DNA of 64,000 nucleotides from Castellaniella sp035707805 (GCA_035707805.1 DASSTS010000004.1:62001-126000); one strand, 5' to 3'. Positions 5,588-14,416 are shown, counted from the first letter of the stretch. The notes: generated by a model not told the origin, from the sequence alone. Program-made: numbers and translations.

Positions 5588-8082
5588 AGCACGCCGCCCA
5601 GCCGGGCGGCGAACGCGTCGGCCGCCAGGGGCCTGGCATACCAGAACCCCTGGCCGTAGTCGCAGCCGGCCTGCCGCAGCAGATCGTGCTGTTCCAGGGT
5701 CTCGATGCCCTCGGCGATCACCTCCATCCCCAGCTGATGGGCCATGAGGATGATCGCCTGGCACAGGACCAGGTCCTCGGACCCCGGCTCGAGGTGGCGT
5801 ACGAAGCTCTGGTCGATCTTGAGGTAATCGACGTCGAAGCGCTTGAGATAGGACAACGAGGAATAGCCGGTGCCGAAATCGTCGAGCGCCACCTGGATGC
5901 CGGCATCGCGGAAGGCCAGCAGCCGCGAGCCGGATTCCGCCTCGGCGTCCATCAGCAGGCGCTCGGTGATCTCGATGGCCAGCGCCGAACAGGGCAGCTC
6001 CAGCGCCCGCAGGGACTCGATCCAGGCCTGCGGGTCCAGGCCCTCGTACTGGAACTGCACGGGCGAGACGTTGATGCTGATCTCGAAATCGGGGTCCAGG
6101 TCGCGGCGCCAGGCATGCACCTGCCGGATGGCCTCTTCGAAGGCCCAGTCGCCCAGGGGCACGATGAGGCCCGTGTCCTCGGCCAGCGGAATGAACTCGC
6201 CTGGGCTGACCAGGCCGCGCTGCGGATGCTGCCAGCGGATGAGGGCCTCGGCCTTGCGCGTGCGCCCGGAGCGCATCGACACGATGGGCTGGTAATGCAG
6301 CACGAACTGCCCGGCCTCCAGACCGTGCTGCAGGTCCCGCAGCAGGTCGCGGCGCAGGCGGGCCGTCTCCTGCATGTCCGAGGAGAACAGGCAATAGCGG
6401 TTGCGGCCTTTTTCCTTGGCGGCGTACATGGCCAGGTCCGCATGCTTGAGCAGCTCGGTGGCGTCCTGCGCGTCGCGGGGGTAGAAAGTGACCCCGACGC
6501 TGGCGGAGATGTGCACCGTGTTGCTGTTGAGGACGTAGGGTTGCGAGACCGCCTCCAGAACCTTCTGGCAGATGGGCCGCACGTCGTCGATCTGGTGCAG
6601 GCCCTGGATGATCAGCGTGAACTCGTCGCCCCCCAGGCGCGCCACCAGGTCGGTGCTGCGCACGCAACCCGTCAGGCGCCGCGACACCAGGCGCAGCAGT
6701 TCGTCGCCCTCGTCGTGCCCGAAGGTGTCGTTGACCTCCTTGAAGAGATCCAGATCCAGGAACACCAGCGCGAACGGCAGCCCGCTTTCCTGCGAGGCTT
6801 CGATGCACTGCTGCAGGCTGGCATGGAACATCTGCCGGTTGGGCAGCTCGGTCAGGTGGTCGTAATTGGCCTGGCGCCAGATGGAGGCCTCGCGGCGGCG
6901 CTTTTCCGTGACATCGGAAAACAGGCCGATGCGGCAGTTCACGCTGCCGTCGTCGTTGTACGAGGTGTTGATGGTCAGCCGCTCGACGAACTCCTCGCCG
7001 GACTTGCGCCGGTTCCAGAGGTCGCCGCTCCAGCGGCCGGTCTGCGCCAGATGGCGCCACATCGCCTCGTAGAATTCCTTGCCGTGCCGGCCGGAGCTGA
7101 GCAGGTTCAGGCGCCGGCCCACCACGTCGGCCGCCTCGTACCCGGTGATCACGGTGAAGGCGGGGTTGATGTCCTGGACGTAGCCGTCCTCGTCGGTCAC
7201 CACCATGGCCTCGCTGGTGTGCGCGTAGACCAGGGCCGCCTGCTTGAGCGAGGCCCGCTCGCGGGCCACCTCGGCCAGCAGGCGCTCGATGTGCTCGGCG
7301 GAGTCGTCCAGCGCCCGGCCCAGCCGTCCCAGCTCGTCGGCCCGCCACAGGCGCGAGCGCGCGGCGTAATTGCCCGCCGTCAGTTCCTGGCATTGCCGCA
7401 CCAGGCGGCGGATCGGGCGCAGCACCTGGCGCGACACCATGCCGTAGGCCAGCAGCAGCAGGCAGAGATCCAGCACGAACAGCACGTAGGAGCTGTACAG
7501 GGCGCGCTGCTGCACCTCGCGGGCATGCCGGACCAGGGAATCCAGCAAGGCCTCGGCGCTGCCCAGCAACTGGTCGCCGGCGGCCAGCAGCGGGGCCGGC
7601 GCCAGCGCAGGCCAGGCGGGCGCGGCGCCCTGCCCCTGCGCCAGGCGCTGGGACTGCCGGCTGAACTCGGCGACGACTTCCTGGTAGATCTGCCAGTCCT
7701 GACCCACCGCCGCCAGCTGCCGGGCCTGGGCGACGCCGACCTGCGGCACCGTCAGGCCGTACACCGTGCCGCCGGACATCAGGGCGTGGTAGGCCTGCTC
7801 GAACGTCGCCTCCTGCTGGCGCAGGCGCTCGGCGTGCGGGCCCGGCACCAGGGGCCCGGCCAGCGCCTCGAGCGCGATCCGCTGGCTGAGCATGCGCATC
7901 TTGCCGGCGACGTTGACGGTCACCGCCACGCCGTCGGATTCGGTGAGGAGCAAACGCACGATCAGGATGTTGCCGACCGCCAGCAGGGCCACCAGCACGA
8001 AGGCCAACAGCACTTTCTGCCACAGCATCCGGGGCCAGGGAAAACCAAACGGCCGGCGCGGCGCCGGAGTCAATGCGGTCAT
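5575..8082 (-). CDS. Membrane-bound bifunctional GGDEF/EAL cyclic-di-GMP enzyme with HAMP and PAS domains
   Basis: The 835-residue protein is a two-helix inner-membrane sensor. TM1 is at about 20-45, followed by a periplasmic PilJ/NarX-type helical sensor region (GKMRMLSQRIALEAL), TM2 at about 205-225, HAMP (about 225-280), PAS (about 285-400), GGDEF (about 405-565) and EAL (about 580-825). The cyclase active site LGGDEF is intact, with an RxxD inhibitory site five residues before it (RSTDLVARL). The EAL side keeps EALIRW, INVSP, EITER, DDFGTGYSSL, KIDQSFV and EGIETLEQ, so both activities are possible. It stands after ptsI and converges on amtB. The signal sensed is unknown; the PilJ-type domain suggests a small ligand such as nitrate or nitrite, which is only inference. 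Confidence 0.93.
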   Translation of the reverse strand: MTALTPAPRRPFGFPWPRMLWQKVLLAFVLVALLAVGNILIVRLLLTESDGVAVTVNVAGKMRMLSQRIALEALAGPLVPGPHAERLRQQEATFEQAYHALMSGGTVYGLTVPQVGVAQARQLAAVGQDWQIYQEVVAEFSRQSQRLAQGQGAAPAWPALAPAPLLAAGDQLLGSAEALLDSLVRHAREVQQRALYSSYVLFVLDLCLLLLAYGMVSRQVLRPIRRLVRQCQELTAGNYAARSRLWRADELGRLGRALDDSAEHIERLLAEVARERASLKQAALVYAHTSEAMVVTDEDGYVQDINPAFTVITGYEAADVVGRRLNLLSSGRHGKEFYEAMWRHLAQTGRWSGDLWNRRKSGEEFVERLTINTSYNDDGSVNCRIGLFSDVTEKRRREASIWRQANYDHLTELPNRQMFHASLQQCIEASQESGLPFALVFLDLDLFKEVNDTFGHDEGDELLRLVSRRLTGCVRSTDLVARLGGDEFTLIIQGLHQIDDVRPICQKVLEAVSQPYVLNSNTVHISASVGVTFYPRDAQDATELLKHADLAMYAAKEKGRNRYCLFSSDMQETARLRRDLLRDLQHGLEAGQFVLHYQPIVSMRSGRTRKAEALIRWQHPQRGLVSPGEFIPLAEDTGLIVPLGDWAFEEAIRQVHAWRRDLDPDFEISINVSPVQFQYEGLDPQAWIESLRALELPCSALAIEITERLLMDAEAESGSRLLAFRDAGIQVALDDFGTGYSSLSYLKRFDVDYLKIDQSFVRHLEPGSEDLVLCQAIILMAHQLGMEVIAEGIETLEQHDLLRQAGCDYGQGFWYARPLAADAFAARLGGVLQAG

Positions 8083-8200
8083 CTCGGTCTCAAGGTCGAC
8101 AGCCCACGGCTCAAGCCGGCGGGGACCGCGCCAGTGTAATTGCCCTTACCGGAAAAAGGGCCTCTCGGCCCCGCGAAAACCCGCGCCCGGTTGATCCGCA

Positions 8201-9952
8201 TCAAGCCAGGGCGGCCAGGTCGATGCGCTCGGCCCGGTTCAAGGCCGAGGCGACCTTGACGCGCAAGGCATTGGAGTGCGCCTTGCGGATTTCCTTTTTC
8301 ACGTCCAGCAGCTGCTGCGGATGCATGGAGAAGCCGGTCAGCCCCAGGCCCAGCAGCATGCGGGTGACGCGCACGTCGCCCGCCATCTCGCCGCAGACCG
8401 ACACGGGCTTGCCGACGCGCTCGCCGACGTTGATGGTATGGGCGATCAGGCGCAGGACCGCAGGATGCATGGGATCGTAGAGCGAGGCGACGTCCTTGTC
8501 GCCGCGGTCGATCGCCAGCACGTACTGGATCAGGTCGTTGGTGCCGATGGACAGGAAATCCAGGGTCTCGGCGAAGGGCTCGATGGCGATGGCCATGGCG
8601 GGGATCTCGACCATGGCCCCCAGCTGCACGCGGGATTCGTGGGCGAGGCCCTCGAGACGCAGTTCCTCGGCCGCGCGCGCCAGCGCCCGCCGGGCAGCGG
8701 CGACCTCGTGCATGTGCGACACCATCGGCACCAGGATGCGGATCGGCCCGTGCGCCGCCGCCCTCAGCAGCGCCCGCAGCTGCGTGTTGAACAGTTCGGG
8801 ATTGGCCAGGCAGTACCGGATGGCCCGCAGGCCCAGCGCAGGGTTGGTCGCGACCGTGGCCTCGCCGTCCAGCGTCTTGTCGGCGCCGATGTCCAGCGTG
8901 CGGATGGTGACCGGGCGGCCCGCCATCGTACGCACCACGGACGAATACGCCTCGTATTGCTCGTCCTCGCCGGGAAGCTCGGGGCGGCCCATGAACAGGA
9001 ATTCGCTGCGGAACAGGCCGATGCCCTCGGCGCCCGCCGCCAGCGCATCGGCGGCCTCTTCGGGCAGCTCGATGTTGGCCTCCATGCAGATCTGGATGCC
9101 GTCCAGCGTCATGGCCGGCGCGAAGCGCAGCGCCTTGAGCTCGTCGCGCTCGCGCAGGAAGGCCGCCTGGCGGTCCCGGTATTCCTCGAGGATGGCCGGG
9201 GACGGATTGACCAGCACCACCCCGTTGACGCCGTCGACGATCAGCAGGTCGCCGTCCCGGACCAGCGTGCGCACCGTGCCCATGCCCACCACCGCCGGCA
9301 CGTTCATGCTGCGCGCCACGATGGCCGTATGCGAGGTCGCGCCGCCCAGGTCGGTCAGGAAGGCGCCGAACTTGCCGCCGCGCAGCCGCATCATGTCGGC
9401 CGGCGAGATGTCGCGCGCCACCACGATCAGGCTGCCGTCGATCTCGACCCCGTCCAGGTTGGGCAGCCACATCGCCGAGCCCGACAGGACCCGCAGCACG
9501 CGCTCGATGACCTGGCGCACGTCGGCGCTGCGCTCGCGCAGGTAGGCGTCTTCCATCAGCGCGAACTGTTCGGCCAGGGTCTGGCCCTGGGTGGTCAGCG
9601 CCCATTCGGCGTTGTACTGGCGCTCGTCGATCAGCTGGCAGACGGACTGGACCAGCATCGGATCCTGCAGCAGCATGGCGTGGACCGACAGCAGCACCCC
9701 GAGTTCGCGCGGCGCATCGTCGGGCAGGGTCTCGACCATCTGGTGCAGTTCCTGCGCGGCGGCGTCCACCGCCTGGCACAGGCGGCGTTTTTCGGCGTCC
9801 ACGTCCTCGCCCGCGATCCGGTAGTGGGCGACCTCCAGCGCGGCGGCGCTCATGACCACGGCGCGGCCGATGGCATAGCCGCGCACCACCCCCTGCCCGT
9901 ACAGGCAGAGCGTGGAATGCAGGTCGGCCAGCTCGGGCTCGGGAGACGTCAT
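8201..9952 (-). CDS. ptsI: PTS phosphoenolpyruvate-protein phosphotransferase, enzyme I
   Basis: Enzyme I moves phosphate from PEP to HPr. The 583-residue product has the N-terminal HPr-binding and phosphohistidine domains and the C-terminal PEP-binding TIM barrel. The active histidine is residue 208 in GGATSHTAIVARS. The PEP site shows IGLFRSEFLFM, GTNDLIQYVLA and the catalytic Cys in VSVCGEMAGD. It is the last gene of the gshB-EIIA-HPr-EI run, with 37 bases between it and the HPr gene. No sugar-specific IIB or IIC gene is nearby, so this is the regulatory PTS known from betaproteobacteria, likely signalling carbon/nitrogen status and not importing sugar. Confidence 0.95.
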   Translation of the reverse strand: MTSPEPELADLHSTLCLYGQGVVRGYAIGRAVVMSAAALEVAHYRIAGEDVDAEKRRLCQAVDAAAQELHQMVETLPDDAPRELGVLLSVHAMLLQDPMLVQSVCQLIDERQYNAEWALTTQGQTLAEQFALMEDAYLRERSADVRQVIERVLRVLSGSAMWLPNLDGVEIDGSLIVVARDISPADMMRLRGGKFGAFLTDLGGATSHTAIVARSMNVPAVVGMGTVRTLVRDGDLLIVDGVNGVVLVNPSPAILEEYRDRQAAFLRERDELKALRFAPAMTLDGIQICMEANIELPEEAADALAAGAEGIGLFRSEFLFMGRPELPGEDEQYEAYSSVVRTMAGRPVTIRTLDIGADKTLDGEATVATNPALGLRAIRYCLANPELFNTQLRALLRAAAHGPIRILVPMVSHMHEVAAARRALARAAEELRLEGLAHESRVQLGAMVEIPAMAIAIEPFAETLDFLSIGTNDLIQYVLAIDRGDKDVASLYDPMHPAVLRLIAHTINVGERVGKPVSVCGEMAGDVRVTRMLLGLGLTGFSMHPQQLLDVKKEIRKAHSNALRVKVASALNRAERIDLAALA

Positions 9953-9989
9953 GCCGCCCCCCGGATGTGCCGCGCGATGCGGCGGAATG

Positions 9990-10259
9990 TCATTCGGCCT
10001 CTCCGAACTTGCCCTCGAAAAGGGCGCGGATGTCGGCGAGCGCCTGCTGCTCGTCCGCCCCCGCCGCCTCGACGCGGACGGTGACCCCCAGGCCCGCGGC
10101 CAGCATCATGACGCCCATGATGCTCTTGGCATTGACGCGCTGCGCTCCCCGCGAGATGAAGACGTCGCTGCTGAAGCGGCCCGCCAGCTGGGTGAGTTTT
10201 GCGGCGGCGCGCGCATGCAGGCCGAGTTTGTTGGAAATCACCAGGTCCATCGAAGGCAT
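9990..10259 (-). CDS. ptsH: Phosphocarrier protein HPr
   Basis: HPr relays phosphate from enzyme I to EIIA. The 89-residue product has the active His15 in NKLGLHARAAAKL and the regulatory Ser46 in NAKSIMGVMML, the site used by HPr kinase where that enzyme is present. The ATG at 10259 is chosen because AGGAG lies about 8 bases before it; the open frame runs only two codons further, to a TTG. It sits between the EIIA gene (15 bases) and ptsI (37 bases) on the same strand. The conserved Ser46 region suggests control by an HprK encoded elsewhere, which cannot be checked here. Confidence 0.95.
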   Translation of the reverse strand: MPSMDLVISNKLGLHARAAAKLTQLAGRFSSDVFISRGAQRVNAKSIMGVMMLAAGLGVTVRVEAAGADEQQALADIRALFEGKFGEAE

Positions 10260-10274
10260 GGGCAAAACTCCTAG

Positions 10275-10688
10275 CTAGCAGTCGGGAGGGGGATCCGCGT
10301 TGACGATCCCGCGCAGCGCCCCCTGTCGCACGCGTTCGCTGAGAGATTCCGGGTTTTCCTGCTGTTCGGTCAAGGCCTTGAGAACCATGCAGGCATTGGT
10401 GCCGGTCAGCAGGTGAATGATATAGCCTTCTTCGAGCGCCTGGCGCAGGGCCTGCGCGGCAATGTTGAAGGGCGTGGCGCCATAGAGGTCGCACAGCAGC
10501 AGCACCGGCTCGTCGGGCGGCCCCTCGCGCACCCAGTCCAGCACCCGTCCGGTCTGCTGCTCGGGCGGCGCGTCGGGCGCGATGTCGAACACGCGCAGGT
10601 CCGGCACGCGTCCCAGCACGTGCTGCGCGCAATCGCGAAACGCCGAGCCCAGCGGCTCGTGCATCACCAGCGCCAGGCGGGTCTTCAT
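10275..10688 (-). CDS. PTS EIIA component, mannose/fructose family (regulatory)
   Basis: A 137-residue EIIA-Man fold protein that accepts phosphate from HPr. The phosphorylated histidine should be His10 in LALVMHEPLG, the family position, and the nucleotide-fold motifs LLLCDLYGATPFNIAA (about 65-80) and LLTGTNACMVLKAL are clear. The C-terminal tail is short. No partner IIB/IIC/IID lies nearby, so the likely role is regulatory, as for orphan EIIA-Man proteins of other betaproteobacteria. Its start overlaps the gshB stop by four bases (ATGA), which implies translational coupling. Confidence 0.9.
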   Translation of the reverse strand: MKTRLALVMHEPLGSAFRDCAQHVLGRVPDLRVFDIAPDAPPEQQTGRVLDWVREGPPDEPVLLLCDLYGATPFNIAAQALRQALEEGYIIHLLTGTNACMVLKALTEQQENPESLSERVRQGALRGIVNADPPPDC

Positions 10689-11650
10689 GGGTCGAGCCCG
10701 ACCGCCTGCTGCAGGGCGTCGACGAACCGGCCGGCCACGTCAAAGCCGGTCTGCTCGGTGATCTCGACGAAGCAGGTCGGGCTGGTGACGTTGATCTCGG
10801 TGATGTAATCGCCGATGACGTCCAGGCCGATCAGCAGCAGGCCGCGGCCCGCCAGCCGGCCGGCCACGGCCTGGGCGAGCTCGCGGTCGCGGGCCGACAG
10901 GGGCTGGGCCACGCCGCGCCCGCCGGCCGCCAGGTTGCCCCGGGTCTCGCCCTGCAGCGGCACCCGCGCCAGGGCGAAGGGCACGGGCTCGCCGCCGATG
11001 ATGAGGACGCGCTTGTCGCCCTGGACGATTTCCGGGATGTAGCGCTGCGCCATGATGGTGCGCGTGCCCATTTCCGTCAGGGTTTCCAGGATGGAACCCA
11101 GGTTGGGCTCGCCGGGCTGCATGCGGAAGATGCCGCTGCCGCCCATGCCATCGAGCGGCTTGACGATCACGTCGCCCTGGCTGGCATGGAAGGCCCGCAG
11201 CCTTGCCATGTCGCGGCTGACCAGGGTGGGCGCCGTGTACTGGGCGAATTCCGTGATTGCGAGCTTTTCAGGGTGATTGCGGATCGCGGAGCCCGCATTG
11301 AAGATCCGCGCGCCCTGCGCCGCCGCGTAGTCGAACAGGTGAGTCGCGTAGACGTATTCCATGTCGAAGGGCGGATCCTTGCGCATCAGGACGGCGTCGA
11401 AATCCGCCAGCTCGCATTCGCGCGCCTCGGCGTCCTGGGTCCACCAGTCGTGTCCATGCCAGTCGGCATCGGCCCGCAGCCGCATGGCCGTGGCCGCCAC
11501 CCGGACGCGGCCCTGGTCGATGAACAGGTCCGCCTGCGTGGCGAAGCTGAAGGCATGGCCGCGCGCCGCCAGGCTGCGCATGATCGCGACGGATGAATCC
11601 TTCCAGGCTTTCAGGCCGGGCAGCGGATCGATGACAAACAGGACATGCAT
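10685..11650 (-). CDS. gshB: Glutathione synthetase
   Basis: GshB joins gamma-glutamylcysteine and glycine with ATP, the last step of glutathione synthesis. The 321-residue product has the normal length and the three GshB/ATP-grasp parts: N-terminal (MHVLFVIDPLPGLKAWKDSS), central ATP-grasp (VIVKPLDGMGGSGIFRM, about 150-166) and C-terminal (GLDVIGDYITEINVTSPT, about 280-297). The ATG at 11650 is chosen because it gives the conserved MHVLFVIDPLP start; an ATG four codons earlier is possible. It heads the gshB-EIIA-HPr-EI cluster. infC ends 61 bases upstream on the same strand. Confidence 0.95.
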   Translation of the reverse strand: MHVLFVIDPLPGLKAWKDSSVAIMRSLAARGHAFSFATQADLFIDQGRVRVAATAMRLRADADWHGHDWWTQDAEARECELADFDAVLMRKDPPFDMEYVYATHLFDYAAAQGARIFNAGSAIRNHPEKLAITEFAQYTAPTLVSRDMARLRAFHASQGDVIVKPLDGMGGSGIFRMQPGEPNLGSILETLTEMGTRTIMAQRYIPEIVQGDKRVLIIGGEPVPFALARVPLQGETRGNLAAGGRGVAQPLSARDRELAQAVAGRLAGRGLLLIGLDVIGDYITEINVTSPTCFVEITEQTGFDVAGRFVDALQQAVGLDP

Positions 11651-11711
11651 GACAAAACCCATGAAAAGCCGATCGATCCGGCGGCCCCGCCAAACCGATC
11701 AGGAACCGTGA

Positions 11712-12254
11712 TCAGGCGGCATCGCCTTGCTTGCCCGTCTTGCGGCGCGGCGCCAGCACCATCACCATCTGCCGGCCCTCGAGCTTGGGCATGGCTTCGA
11801 CCTGGACGAGTTCGCCCAGATCGTCGCGCACCCGTTCGAGCACCCGCATGCCGAGTTCCTGGTGGGCCATCTCGCGGCCGCGGAAACGCAGCGTGACCTT
11901 GGCCTTGTCGCCGTCCTCGATGAAGCGGCGCAGGTTGCGCAGCTTGACCTGGTAATCGCCTTCGTCGGTGCCCGGCCGGAACTTGACTTCCTTGACCTGG
12001 ATGATTTTCTGGCGGGCGCGCGCCTCGGCCTGGCGTTTCTGTTCCTGGTATTTGAACTTGCCGTAATCCATCAGTCGGCAGACCGGGGGATCCGCGGTCG
12101 GCGAGATTTCGACCAGGTCGAGGTCGTGCTGTTCGGCCAGGGCCAGGGCCTCGGCGGTGCGTACGATGCCCAGCTGTTCGCCTTCGATGCCGAGCAGGCG
12201 GACTTCGTGGATGCGGATTTCACCATTGATGCGGTGTTTCTTTTCGGTTGCGAT
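11712..12254 (-). CDS. infC: Translation initiation factor IF-3, with AUC start codon
   Basis: IF-3 binds the 30S subunit and rejects wrong start codons. Reading from ATC at 12252-12254 gives 180 residues, the normal length, beginning (M)ATEKKHRINGEIRIHEVRLLG. The N domain carries LVEISPTADPPVCRLMDYGK, then a basic linker (KRQAEARARQK) and the C domain (KEVKFRPGTDEGDYQVKLRN). There is no in-frame ATG, GTG or TTG at the right place, and TAGGAG lies about 8 bases before the ATC. A non-canonical AUU/AUC/AUA start is a known infC trait that allows IF-3 to repress itself. thrS ends 36 bases upstream. The next gene is gshB, not rpmI. Confidence 0.96.
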   Translation of the reverse strand: MATEKKHRINGEIRIHEVRLLGIEGEQLGIVRTAEALALAEQHDLDLVEISPTADPPVCRLMDYGKFKYQEQKRQAEARARQKIIQVKEVKFRPGTDEGDYQVKLRNLRRFIEDGDKAKVTLRFRGREMAHQELGMRVLERVRDDLGELVQVEAMPKLEGRQMVMVLAPRRKTGKQGDAA

Positions 12255-12290
12255 GTCAAGAACTCCTAGAAATTGACGGAAAAGGAGGCG

Positions 12291-14234
12291 TCAGGCCTGG
12301 CCCGACTCACCCCCCTGGTAGCGGGTTTCGATGTCGCGCCGCAGGCGCGCCGAGAAGTCGGCGACCGGCATCACGCCCAGATCGAGCTTGCCCCGGCCCC
12401 GCACGGCGACGGCGCCGGATTCGCGTTCCTTGTCGCCCACGACCAGGATATACGGAATCTTTTGCAGGCTGTGCTCTCGGATTTTACGGGTGATCTTTTC
12501 ACCACGCAAATCGGAAGACACCCTAAACCCTTGTTTAACAAGGGCTTTCGAGATCTCGTCCGCGTAGTCCGCGGAACTCTCGGAAATACAGCAGACCACG
12601 GCGTGCTGCGGCGCCAGCCAGGCGGGCAGCGCGCCGGCGTGGTTTTCGATCAGCATGCCGATGAAGCGTTCCAGCGAGCCTAGGATGGCCCGGTGCAGCA
12701 TGACGGGCGTGCGCCGCTGGTCCTGGGCATCGACGTATTCGGCGCCCAGCCGGGCCGGCATGGAAAAATCGACCTGGATGGTGCCGCACTGCCAATGGCG
12801 GCCGATGGCGTCCTTCAGGGTGTATTCGATCTTGGGCCCGTAGAAGGCGCCCTCGCCCTCGGAGACCTCGTATTCGCAATGCGACAGGTCCAGGCTGTCC
12901 ATCAAGGCCTTTTCGGCCTTGTCCCAGACCTCGTCGGCGCCGATGCGCTTTTCGGGACGGGTCGCGACCTTGTAGAGGATCTCGGTGAAGCCGAAATCCG
13001 CATACACGCGCTGCAGAAGCCGCGTGAAGGCCGCGCATTCATCCTGCAGTTGATCCTCGGTGCAGAAGATGTGGCCGTCGTCCTGGGTGAAGCCGCGCAC
13101 CCGCATCATGCCGTGCAGCGAGCCCGAGGGCTCGTTGCGGTGACACTGGCCGAACTCGCCGTAGCGCAGGGGCAGCTCGCGGTAGGAATGCAGGCCGGCG
13201 TTGAAGATCTGCACGTGGCCCGGGCAATTCATGGGCTTGAGGCCGTACACGCGGTTCTCGGACTCCGTCGTGAACATGTTTTCCTTGTAGTTGTCCCAGT
13301 GGCCGGTCTTTTTCCACAGGGACAGGTCGAGGATCTGCGGCGCCTTGACCTCTTGGTAGCCGTTGTCCTGGTAGACCTGGCGCATGTACTGCTCGACCTG
13401 CTGCCAGACGGTCCAGCCCTTCGGGTGCCAGAAGATCAGGCCAGGGGCCTCGTCCTGGAAATGGAACAGGTCGAGCTCGCGGCCGATGCGGCGGTGATCG
13501 CGCAATTCGGCCTGCTCGAGCATGTGCAGGTAGGCTTCCTGGTCTTCCTTGCGCGCCCAGGCGGTGCCGTAGATGCGCTGCAGCATCTCGTTGTTGCTGT
13601 CGCCGCGCCAGTAGGCGCCGGCCACCTTCATGAGCTTGAAGACCTTCAGACGGCCCGTGGACGGCACGTGCGGGCCGCGGCACAGGTCGATGAAGTCGCC
13701 CTCGCGGTAGAGGCTGATCTTTTCGTTGGAGGGGATGGAGGCGATGATCTCCGCCTTGTAGTCCTCGCCGATACCCTTGAAGAAACGCACGGCCTCGTCG
13801 CGGTCCCATTCCTCGCGCACCACGGCCTCGTCGCGCCGGGCGAGCTCGGCCATCTTCTTTTCGATGGCCTGCAGGTCCTCGGGCGTGAAGGGGCGCTTGT
13901 AGGAAAAGTCGTAGTAGAAGCCGTTGTCGATCACGGGGCCGATCGTGACCTGGGCGTCCGGAAACAGCGATTTCACGGCATAGGCCAGCAGGTGGGCCGT
14001 GGAGTGCCGGATCAGGTCCAGGCCCTCGGGGTCCTTGTCGGTGACGATGCTCAGCCCCGCATCACGGTCGATGACGTGGCTGGCATCCACGAGGCGGGTC
14101 TGGCCATCCATGGTGATCTTGCCCCCCAGGGCCGCCTTGCCCAGCCCGGTCCCGATCGACTGGGCCACGCCGAGTACGGAGACAGGGTGATCGAACTCAC
14201 GCCGTGAGCCGTCGGGTAAGGTGATGCAAACCAT
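12291..14234 (-). CDS. thrS: Threonyl-tRNA synthetase
   Basis: ThrRS charges tRNA-Thr and removes misattached serine. The 647-residue product has the full set of domains: TGS (1-~62), editing domain with HSTAHLLAYAVKSLFP (about 78) and the SIPSNEKISLYREGDF region, class II core with QVNDNG-like and ARTG equivalents including KPMNCPGHVQIF (about 333-344), RVRGFTQDDGHIFC (about 375) and VQVDFSMPARLG-like FSMPARLGAEY, and the C-terminal anticodon-binding domain (AVVCCISESSADYADEI). The ATG at 14234 is followed by the usual MxxITLPDGS start. It is the first gene of thrS-infC, after a leader that holds a terminator-like hairpin. Confidence 0.97.
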   Translation of the reverse strand: MVCITLPDGSRREFDHPVSVLGVAQSIGTGLGKAALGGKITMDGQTRLVDASHVIDRDAGLSIVTDKDPEGLDLIRHSTAHLLAYAVKSLFPDAQVTIGPVIDNGFYYDFSYKRPFTPEDLQAIEKKMAELARRDEAVVREEWDRDEAVRFFKGIGEDYKAEIIASIPSNEKISLYREGDFIDLCRGPHVPSTGRLKVFKLMKVAGAYWRGDSNNEMLQRIYGTAWARKEDQEAYLHMLEQAELRDHRRIGRELDLFHFQDEAPGLIFWHPKGWTVWQQVEQYMRQVYQDNGYQEVKAPQILDLSLWKKTGHWDNYKENMFTTESENRVYGLKPMNCPGHVQIFNAGLHSYRELPLRYGEFGQCHRNEPSGSLHGMMRVRGFTQDDGHIFCTEDQLQDECAAFTRLLQRVYADFGFTEILYKVATRPEKRIGADEVWDKAEKALMDSLDLSHCEYEVSEGEGAFYGPKIEYTLKDAIGRHWQCGTIQVDFSMPARLGAEYVDAQDQRRTPVMLHRAILGSLERFIGMLIENHAGALPAWLAPQHAVVCCISESSADYADEISKALVKQGFRVSSDLRGEKITRKIREHSLQKIPYILVVGDKERESGAVAVRGRGKLDLGVMPVADFSARLRRDIETRYQGGESGQA

Positions 14235-14248
14235 GAATGTGTGTCCTG

Positions 14249-14276
14249 AAAATACAAAACGCGGCCTGCGCCGCGT
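14249..14276 (-). terminator. Terminator-like hairpin in the thrS leader
   Basis: On the minus strand a perfect 7-bp stem (ACGCGGC-GCAG-GCCGCGT, bases 14259-14276) runs directly into a T-rich tail TTTTGTATTTT, and the thrS ATG follows about 15 bases later. The hairpin must be passed, or suppressed, to express thrS, so it may be an attenuator. A TTGATT-N17-TAAACT pair further upstream, near 14310-14340, could be the thrS promoter. Confidence 0.55.
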
Positions 14277-14416
14277 CGGAAAAGTCTAGATTGCCATGCA
14301 GGAAGGGTCTCCCAGCAGTTTAGCAATCAGGCTGGCAACAATCAATTTGGCGCGGCGCGAAATGCCGCGCCCGCGCCGCGGGGCGCAAAGATCCGGGAAT
14401 TATTGTTGCAAACAAG

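Noticed and set aside
5413..8139. 908-codon open frame on the plus strand opposite the GGDEF/EAL gene
   Set aside because: It is the antisense frame of a clear enzyme gene. Its product is Gln/Arg/Gly-rich with no domain, as expected from high-GC antisense frames.
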